Part shown: one piece after another, positions 34,317-38,711 of the stretch
Layout of the letters: each line of letters opens with the position of its first letter
Numbering within the stretch: position 1 is the stretch's first letter
Source: Caballeronia sp. dw_19
Lineage (GTDB): Bacteria > Pseudomonadota > Gammaproteobacteria > Burkholderiales > Burkholderiaceae
NCBI RefSeq assembly: GCF_018449515.1
Contig: NZ_JAAVUQ010000055.1
Coordinates: forward strand, 1 to 38,711
DNA: 38,711 nt
Direction: 5' to 3'
Notes under the pieces: generated by a model
Database searches by the model: none
The model's input: only the letters and a program-made list of their open reading frames with translations
What the model was told of the DNA's origin: nothing
Made by a program: the position numbers and the translations under genes

Positions 34317-35036
34317 TCATTGGATGAATTTGCGCAACTCGATGGTCGTCGGCCGCTCGAAAATTTCCTCCGGCGTGCCGCTTTCCCACACGCGGCCCTG
34401 ATGCATGAACACGACCTTGTTCGACACACGCCGCGCAAAGCGCATCTCGTGCGTGACCATGATGAGCGTCATGCCATCGGCGGCGAGGCTTTCCACTACT
34501 GCCAGTACTTCGCCCACCAGTTCGGGATCAAGCGCGGACGTGATTTCATCGCAGAGCAGGACCGAGGGTTTCATCGCGAGCGCCCGGGCAATAGCCACGC
34601 GCTGCTGCTGTCCACCTGAAAGTTGCTCGGGATAGGCGTTGAATTTATCGGCGAGGCCAACGCGTTCGAGCACTTGTTCAGCGGTCGCGCGCGCCTTTGC
34701 CTTGTGAACCTTCTTTACCACCGTTTGCGCGAGCATCACGTTCTGTCCGGCGGTGAGATGCGGGAACAGGTTGTACTGCTGGAACACCATGCCGACTTTC
34801 AAGCGCAGCGCGCGCAGATCGGCATGACGGGCGTCCATGTGTTCGCCGTCTATTTCGATCGACCCTTCGTCGATACTTTCCAGTCCGTTCAAGGTCCGCA
34901 GCAAGGTGCTTTTGCCCGAGCCGCTGCGACCAATGATTGCTACCACTTGCCCCGATTCCACCGAAAAATCGATGCCCTTCAGGACCTGGTTCGCGCCGAA
35001 CTGTTTCTTGAGGTTTTGCGTTTCAACGAGCGGCAT
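34317..35036 (-). CDS. Polar amino-acid ABC transporter ATP-binding protein (GlnQ type)
   Basis: This 239-residue ABC ATPase of the polar amino-acid uptake family energises import. It has Walker A GRSGSGKS, the Q-loop in VFQQYNLFPHLT, signature LSGGQQQRVAIARALA, Walker B VLLCDEITSALDPE, and the switch His in VTHEMRFA. It overlaps the preceding permease gene by 14 bases. The motif set is that of GlnQ/HisP-like importers, where ATPase, two permeases and a periplasmic binding protein form the system. The exact substrate is unknown. It is the last gene of the transporter operon and is followed 80 bases later by ureA. Confidence 0.92.
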   Translation of the reverse strand: MPLVETQNLKKQFGANQVLKGIDFSVESGQVVAIIGRSGSGKSTLLRTLNGLESIDEGSIEIDGEHMDARHADLRALRLKVGMVFQQYNLFPHLTAGQNVMLAQTVVKKVHKAKARATAEQVLERVGLADKFNAYPEQLSGGQQQRVAIARALAMKPSVLLCDEITSALDPELVGEVLAVVESLAADGMTLIMVTHEMRFARRVSNKVVFMHQGRVWESGTPEEIFERPTTIELRKFIQ

Positions 35037-35673
35037 TCCATTTCCTTTCGAGCGTGCGCGCGTAGCGGGTAAGCGGATAACAAATCACGAAATAGATCAC
35101 GGCGACCAAGCCGTAGACCACGAACGGCCTGAAGGTCGCGTTCGAAATCATCGTGCCGGCTTTCGTGAGTTCGGTGAAACCGATGATCGAGACCAGCGCC
35201 GTGTCCTTCACGGCTTGCACGCCGAAGCCGACAGTCGGCCCGATGGCGATGCGCGTGGCTTGCGGAAGAATCACGTGACGCAATTGTTCGAGGTAATTCA
35301 TCGCAAGGCTGGATGATGCTTCCCATTGACCCTTTGGAATCGCTTCAACGCAGCCGCGCCAGATCTCGGCGAGGTAGGCGCTGGTGAACAGCGTGAGGCC
35401 GACGGTTGCAGCAATCCACGGCTGGACTTCGATGCCGAGCAGCGGCAGACCGAAGAACACGAGGAACAGTTGCATCAGGAGCGGCGTGCCCTGGAATATC
35501 TCGATGTAGACCTTCACGATGGTCCGCAAAACACGTGAACTCGACACGCGCATCACAAGCAGCACGAAGCCCACGATGCCGCCAGCCACGAATGAAACAA
35601 TCGACAGTACGATGGTCCAGCGCGCAGCCAGCAGCAGGTTGGTGAGAATTTGTTCAAACGTGAATTCGATCAT
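35023..35673 (-). CDS. Polar amino-acid ABC transporter permease (second)
   Basis: This 216-residue HisM/GlnP-type inner-membrane permease has about five hydrophobic segments. It carries the family motif EIFQGTPLLMQLFLVFFGLP early and the EAA-like loop GCVEAIPKGQWEASSSLAM that contacts the ATPase, followed by YLEQLRHVILPQATRIAIGP. The start ATGA overlaps the stop of the other permease, so translation is coupled. With its partner it forms the heterodimeric channel. Confidence 0.92.
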   Translation of the reverse strand: MIEFTFEQILTNLLLAARWTIVLSIVSFVAGGIVGFVLLVMRVSSSRVLRTIVKVYIEIFQGTPLLMQLFLVFFGLPLLGIEVQPWIAATVGLTLFTSAYLAEIWRGCVEAIPKGQWEASSSLAMNYLEQLRHVILPQATRIAIGPTVGFGVQAVKDTALVSIIGFTELTKAGTMISNATFRPFVVYGLVAVIYFVICYPLTRYARTLERKWNAAR

Positions 35674-36347
35674 CGGGCACCTCGCAGATTGCGCGCGAAC
35701 AGGCGTTTGCCTGCTTCGTTGAGGAGGAAGCGCAAGAGGATCGCCATCACGAGATAAGCGGCCGTAATCAGGAAATACGTTTCGAACGCGCGGAAGTTGC
35801 GCGACTGGATGTAGCTCGCGGCGTAGGTCAAGTCGGTAACGGATATCTGCGATACCACCGCCGAGCCCAGCATCGTAATGACGATCTGGCTGGTGAGAGC
35901 CGGAAACACTTTTGCGATGGCTTGCGGCAAGACCACGTGCCTGAAGGTCTCGCCGGGTGTCATCGCAAGCGACGCCGCCGCTTCAAGATGCCCCTTCGGC
36001 ACGGCCGCGATACCCGAGCGGATGATCTCCACCGAATACGCGCCGAGATTGAGCGTCATGGCGAGCACGGCGGCGACGTATTCATCGATACGGATACCCA
36101 GCGCCGGCAGCCCGAAGAACACAAAAAACAATTGCACGATGAACGGCGTATTGCGGATCGCTTCCACGTAGCCGCCAACAAGCGAACGCACCGCCGGGTA
36201 CTTGCTGCCTTTGCCCGCCGCACCGAGTATGCCGACCGCGAGGCCGAGCACGGTGGACACGGCGGTCAGCCCAAGGGTTACTGCCGCGCCGCTCGCAAAC
36301 ATGCCGGCGTATTGCCCGAGATCGCCGAACTGGAGTTGATAAGCCAT
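35670..36347 (-). CDS. Polar amino-acid ABC transporter permease (first)
   Basis: This 225-residue HisQ/GlnP-type permease has EAIRNTPFIVQLFFVFFGLP and the EAA-type loop SGIAAVPKGHLEAAASLAMT, ending with FRHVVLPQAIAKVFPALTSQ. About five membrane segments are visible. It lies 48 bases after the binding-protein gene and overlaps the second permease gene by four bases. The two permeases share family motifs but differ in sequence, as expected of a heterodimer. Confidence 0.92.
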   Translation of the reverse strand: MAYQLQFGDLGQYAGMFASGAAVTLGLTAVSTVLGLAVGILGAAGKGSKYPAVRSLVGGYVEAIRNTPFIVQLFFVFFGLPALGIRIDEYVAAVLAMTLNLGAYSVEIIRSGIAAVPKGHLEAAASLAMTPGETFRHVVLPQAIAKVFPALTSQIVITMLGSAVVSQISVTDLTYAASYIQSRNFRAFETYFLITAAYLVMAILLRFLLNEAGKRLFARNLRGAR

Positions 36348-36395
36348 TAAATCGGCGCCTTGTTATTTAAGCTTTATTCGGAATGACGCGCGAGA

Positions 36396-37199
36396 CTACA
36401 AACCGGCCGGCAGCGGCGCCTTGAACCACTTCTGCGACATGGCTTCGAGCGAGCCGTCCTTTTTCGACTGGGCGATAGCCGCATCGACTTTAGCCAGCAG
36501 GCGCGGTTCGTTCTTGTTCATGCCGACAAAACACGGCGAGTTCTTGATCACGAACTTCGGTTCCGGACGGCGCGGGGGATTCTTCGAGAGGATCGCTGCA
36601 GCCACAATGTTGCCCGCTGCGATCAACTGAACCTGGCCGGAGAGAAATGCCTGGATGGTCGCGTTGTTGTCTTCGAAGCGCTTGATGGTCGCGTTCGGCG
36701 CCATTTGCGTGAGCGCGATTTCTTCGAGCGCGCCGCGCGTGGCTCCGACCGTCTTGCCGGTGAGGTCGGCGGGGCCGGTGACCTTGATATCGGCGGGGCC
36801 GAACACGCCCTGGAAGTACGGCGCGTAGGCAGCCGAGAAGTCCATCACCTTCTCGCGATCCGGCGTCTTGCCCAGCGACGAGATCACCAGATCCACCTTG
36901 TTCGTCGTCAGGTACGGCACGCGATTCGCGCTGTTGACCGGCACGAGTTCCAGCTTCACGCCCAGCGACTTGGCGAGCAGCGCGGCCATATCGATGTCAT
37001 AACCCTGCGGCTGCATATCGCCGCCGACCGCGCCGAACGGCGGGTAATCCTCCGGCACGGCGACTTTCAGTACGCCGGCTTTCGTGATGTTATCGAGCGC
37101 GTCTGCGTGGGCGGTGAGCGGGACTAGAGCAAGCGCCGGGATGGCGAGGAGGGCGGCGACTACGGTGCCAAGAGCGTGGCGGCGAAGCGTGTTGGTCAT
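36396..37199 (-). CDS. Periplasmic polar amino-acid-binding protein of an ABC importer
   Basis: This 267-residue extracellular solute-binding protein (family 3) captures an amino acid in the periplasm. A Sec signal peptide MTNTLRRHALGTVVAALLAI is followed by ALALVPLTAHADA with likely cleavage after AHA. The mature start is LDNITKAGVLKVAVPEDYPP, then GYDIDMAALLAKSLGVKLE and the ligand-contact block TPDREKVMDFSAAY. The ATG at 37,199 has AGGA about ten bases upstream and gives a normal signal peptide; the frame extending to 37,244 does not. It is the first gene of the transporter operon, behind a sigma-54-type promoter. The ligand is not certain. Confidence 0.93.
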   Translation of the reverse strand: MTNTLRRHALGTVVAALLAIPALALVPLTAHADALDNITKAGVLKVAVPEDYPPFGAVGGDMQPQGYDIDMAALLAKSLGVKLELVPVNSANRVPYLTTNKVDLVISSLGKTPDREKVMDFSAAYAPYFQGVFGPADIKVTGPADLTGKTVGATRGALEEIALTQMAPNATIKRFEDNNATIQAFLSGQVQLIAAGNIVAAAILSKNPPRRPEPKFVIKNSPCFVGMNKNEPRLLAKVDAAIAQSKKDGSLEAMSQKWFKAPLPAGL

Positions 37200-37274
37200 T
37201 TGATTGTCTTTCCTTGGATCGCGATTTGGCGCGGCGCGTCTCATTCACGGACGCGCTCGTCGGAAAGGGAGTAA

Positions 37275-37290
37275 AGCGAGAGTCGTGCCA
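37275..37290 (-). promoter_or_regulatory. Sigma-54 (RpoN) promoter of the amino-acid transporter operon
   Basis: On the minus strand the site reads TGGCACGACTCTCGCT. This matches the sigma-54 consensus TGGCACG-N4-TTGCW except for one base, with the invariant GG and GC ten bases apart. It lies about 75 bases before the binding-protein ATG, in the right direction. Together with the upstream NtrC-like site it implies activation under nitrogen limitation. Confidence 0.75.
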
Positions 37291-37341
37291 TTGCCTTTGC
37301 GCCTTTCTGGGTAGGCTTTAGCGAGATACCCATCTTGGCGA

Positions 37342-37358
37342 TGCACAAAGTATGGGCG
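37342..37358. promoter_or_regulatory. Weaker second NtrC-like site
   Basis: TGCACA-N5-TGGGCG matches the NtrC dyad TGCACC-N5-GGTGCA in the left arm but only partly in the right. NtrC sites commonly occur in pairs upstream of sigma-54 promoters, which is the reason to list it. On its own it would not be convincing. Confidence 0.3.
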
Positions 37359-37364
37359 TAAATG

Positions 37365-37381
37365 TGCGCTTTTGTGGTGCG
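37365..37381. promoter_or_regulatory. NtrC-like enhancer site
   Basis: TGCGCTTTTGTGGTGCG matches TGCACC-N5-GGTGCA at 9 of 12 defined positions with correct spacing. It lies about 75 bases upstream of the sigma-54 promoter, a usual enhancer distance, and 23 bases downstream of the ureD stop codon. Confidence 0.55.
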
Positions 37382-37403
37382 CATTTTCTGAGGCATTGCC
37401 CGG

Positions 37404-38282
37404 CTACGTTGTCCAAAGCCGTAATGGTCTGGCATCGACGCCGTGAATCAGTGGGCGCAACGTAGTCCAGCATTCGATCATTAATTGTTGGAGTGGCTCC
37501 ATCGAATGGCTTGCGGCACGGATGATCAATACGCCCGGCGCGACGCAGGAAGCGGCGGCGCGCAGCGTTTCATTGAACGGAAGGCGTGTACTCAGGGATT
37601 CCGCCAGCGCGTCGTCGCAAGCCGGGCCGATTGCCCAGAGCGTGCCGTAGGCGGGAAAGCCTGCGAGACCCTGGGGCGCGAGGCGTAAAGGGTCATCGGC
37701 GGAGAGCAGCGCGCGTTCGAACCAGCGCAGCCGGCCCTGGCTGTCTTTGATCCGTGCCGTTGATGCAAGCCGCCCGTCCGACCATCGTTCACCGGCTGCC
37801 TGACGGCCGAGTTGCATCGCGTCCCAGCCAATGGCGGTTGCCGTCGGGTCTATCGTCAACGTGAAGTCCAGCGCCACGTTCGATGACTCGAACACGATGT
37901 TGTTCTGCGGCAGCCAGTCGAGCTTCGCGTTCGCGCCGACGCGGATATCAATGCGCTGCGTGGCGAGCTTGCCGTTCGCCTTGTACCACTTGGTCGCGCC
38001 CGGCGTGGTGATGACGGCGTGCGTTTGCGCGGCCAAGTCGATGTCAATTGCCAGCCGGTCGCCGCCCGCGACACCGCCTGGCGGATGCACGATCACCGCG
38101 TGGCAGATGGTCTCGCCTTCGGGATACAAGGGCCGTTGCATGCGCAAAGGCCCTATGTGTTTCCGATGCGTGAGCGCTGTCCGCCCCGGTTGATGCGTGA
38201 AACCGAGTTCGAGCTTGCCGTGCCACTCGTCGGAATCGGAGACGGTAGCTGGCAGCAGTGCGGCTATAGGTTCGTGATGCAT
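37404..38282 (-). CDS. ureD: Urease accessory protein UreD
   Basis: This 292-residue urease accessory protein (UreD/UreH) binds apo-urease and recruits UreF and UreG for nickel insertion. Recognisable blocks are RTALTHRKHIGPLRMQRPLY, HPPGGVAGGDRLAIDI, TTPGATKWYKANG and WLPQNNIVFESSN, all typical of UreD. ATG 38,282 gives the family length; the frame upstream of it is not conserved-looking. It is 44 bases after urtE, so urea transport and urease maturation genes are joined here. It is separated from ureA by the inserted amino-acid ABC operon. Confidence 0.95.
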   Translation of the reverse strand: MHHEPIAALLPATVSDSDEWHGKLELGFTHQPGRTALTHRKHIGPLRMQRPLYPEGETICHAVIVHPPGGVAGGDRLAIDIDLAAQTHAVITTPGATKWYKANGKLATQRIDIRVGANAKLDWLPQNNIVFESSNVALDFTLTIDPTATAIGWDAMQLGRQAAGERWSDGRLASTARIKDSQGRLRWFERALLSADDPLRLAPQGLAGFPAYGTLWAIGPACDDALAESLSTRLPFNETLRAAASCVAPGVLIIRAASHSMEPLQQLMIECWTTLRPLIHGVDARPLRLWTT

Positions 38283-38326
38283 GAGGCTTTTGGGATTGGG
38301 AGCGAGTCGCCATGTTACGGCGAGCG

Positions 38327-38711
38327 TCAGACCGCGATCAACTCCCGCACGCCCTGCGCTTCCATATCCGCACCTGCGCCACCGGCTACGATTTCTCCGC
38401 GGCTCATCACCCAATACCGGTCGGCAAGCTCGCGCGCGAAGTCGTAGTACTGTTCGACGAGCAGCACCGTCATGCCCATTTCATCGACGAGTTGACGCAG
38501 CGTGCGCCCGATATCCTGAATGATCGACGGTTGAATGCCTTCTGTCGGTTCATCGAGAATGAGCAGCTGCGGCTCACTCATGAGCGCCCGGCCGATGGCC
38601 AACTGCTGTTGCTGGCCGCCCGACAGGTCACCGCCGCGACGGCTTTTCATTTCCTTGAGCACCGGGAACAGCTCGTAGATCCGGTCCGGGACTTTCGATG
38701 GCGCTCGGCGG
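38327..38711 (-). CDS. urtE: Urea ABC transporter ATP-binding protein UrtE (5' end outside window)
   Basis: This is the C-terminal ~127 residues of a branched-chain-type ABC ATPase; the N-terminus with Walker A lies beyond the window edge. Visible are VPDRIYELFPVLKEM, the signature GGDLSGGQQQQLAIGRALM, Walker B LLILDEPTEGIQPSII, the switch His position occupied in VLLVEQYYDFA, and the end GVRELIAV. DLSGGQQQQLAIGRAL with EPTEGIQPSIIQDIG is the UrtE type. Its place just before ureD, as in many urt-ure loci, supports urea over branched-chain amino acids. The rest of urtABCD is expected beyond the right edge. Confidence 0.92.
   Translation of the reverse strand, partial: RRAPSKVPDRIYELFPVLKEMKSRRGGDLSGGQQQQLAIGRALMSEPQLLILDEPTEGIQPSIIQDIGRTLRQLVDEMGMTVLLVEQYYDFARELADRYWVMSRGEIVAGGAGADMEAQGVRELIAV

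Overview
The window looks like chromosomal DNA of a Burkholderiaceae beta-proteobacterium (Burkholderia, Paraburkholderia or Caballeronia type). The base for this is the high GC content, the manB - waaC - kdoO - waaA block, the urt/ure gene order, and an oxalate/formate-family MFS carrier with its tiny partner. The exact genus cannot be settled from the sequence alone. No rRNA, tRNA, CRISPR array or recognisable insertion sequence was seen.

Region 1 (about 1-11,520) is a surface-polysaccharide locus. It holds a GT4 glycosyltransferase and a Wzy-like polymerase on the minus strand, three consecutive acyltransferase-3 proteins on the plus strand, a GT-B glycosyltransferase (minus), and a Wzx-type flippase overlapping a further GT4 enzyme (plus). 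The three acyltransferases resemble the decoration set of cepacian-like exopolysaccharide clusters; that link is inference. Region 2 (11,560-14,850) is metabolic: an OFA-family MFS carrier with a 48-residue partner protein, and an alpha/beta hydrolase of the non-haem chloroperoxidase/esterase type. It is bounded by strong hairpin terminators.

Region 3 (14,856-22,530) is a second glycan locus, probably O-antigen. A minus-strand operon runs flippase - GT2 - GT4 - galE - WecA/WbpL-like priming transferase, and manB (phosphomannomutase/phosphoglucomutase) is transcribed away from it. An orphan lipoprotein gene and an AT-rich, gene-free island (to about 24,420) follow. Region 4 (24,658-29,591) is LPS inner core: waaC, kdoO (Kdo 3-hydroxylase, which makes Ko), waaA and a convergent GT4 gene. 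The waaC-kdoO spacer contains 10-bp tandem repeats.

Region 5 (29,775-38,711) is nitrogen acquisition, all on the minus strand. In transcription order it runs urtE (cut by the window edge), ureD, a four-gene polar amino-acid ABC transporter, then ureA, ureB, ureC, ureE, ureF and ureG. The ABC transporter sits between ureD and ureA. Its leader carries a near-consensus sigma-54 promoter and NtrC-like sites, so the transporter, and perhaps by read-through the urease genes, is likely induced on nitrogen limitation. UreE has an exceptionally long His-rich tail built on a 24-residue repeat. The most notable observations are this embedded nitrogen-regulated cassette, the UreE tail, the 10-bp repeats before kdoO and the overlooked 48-residue MFS partner.
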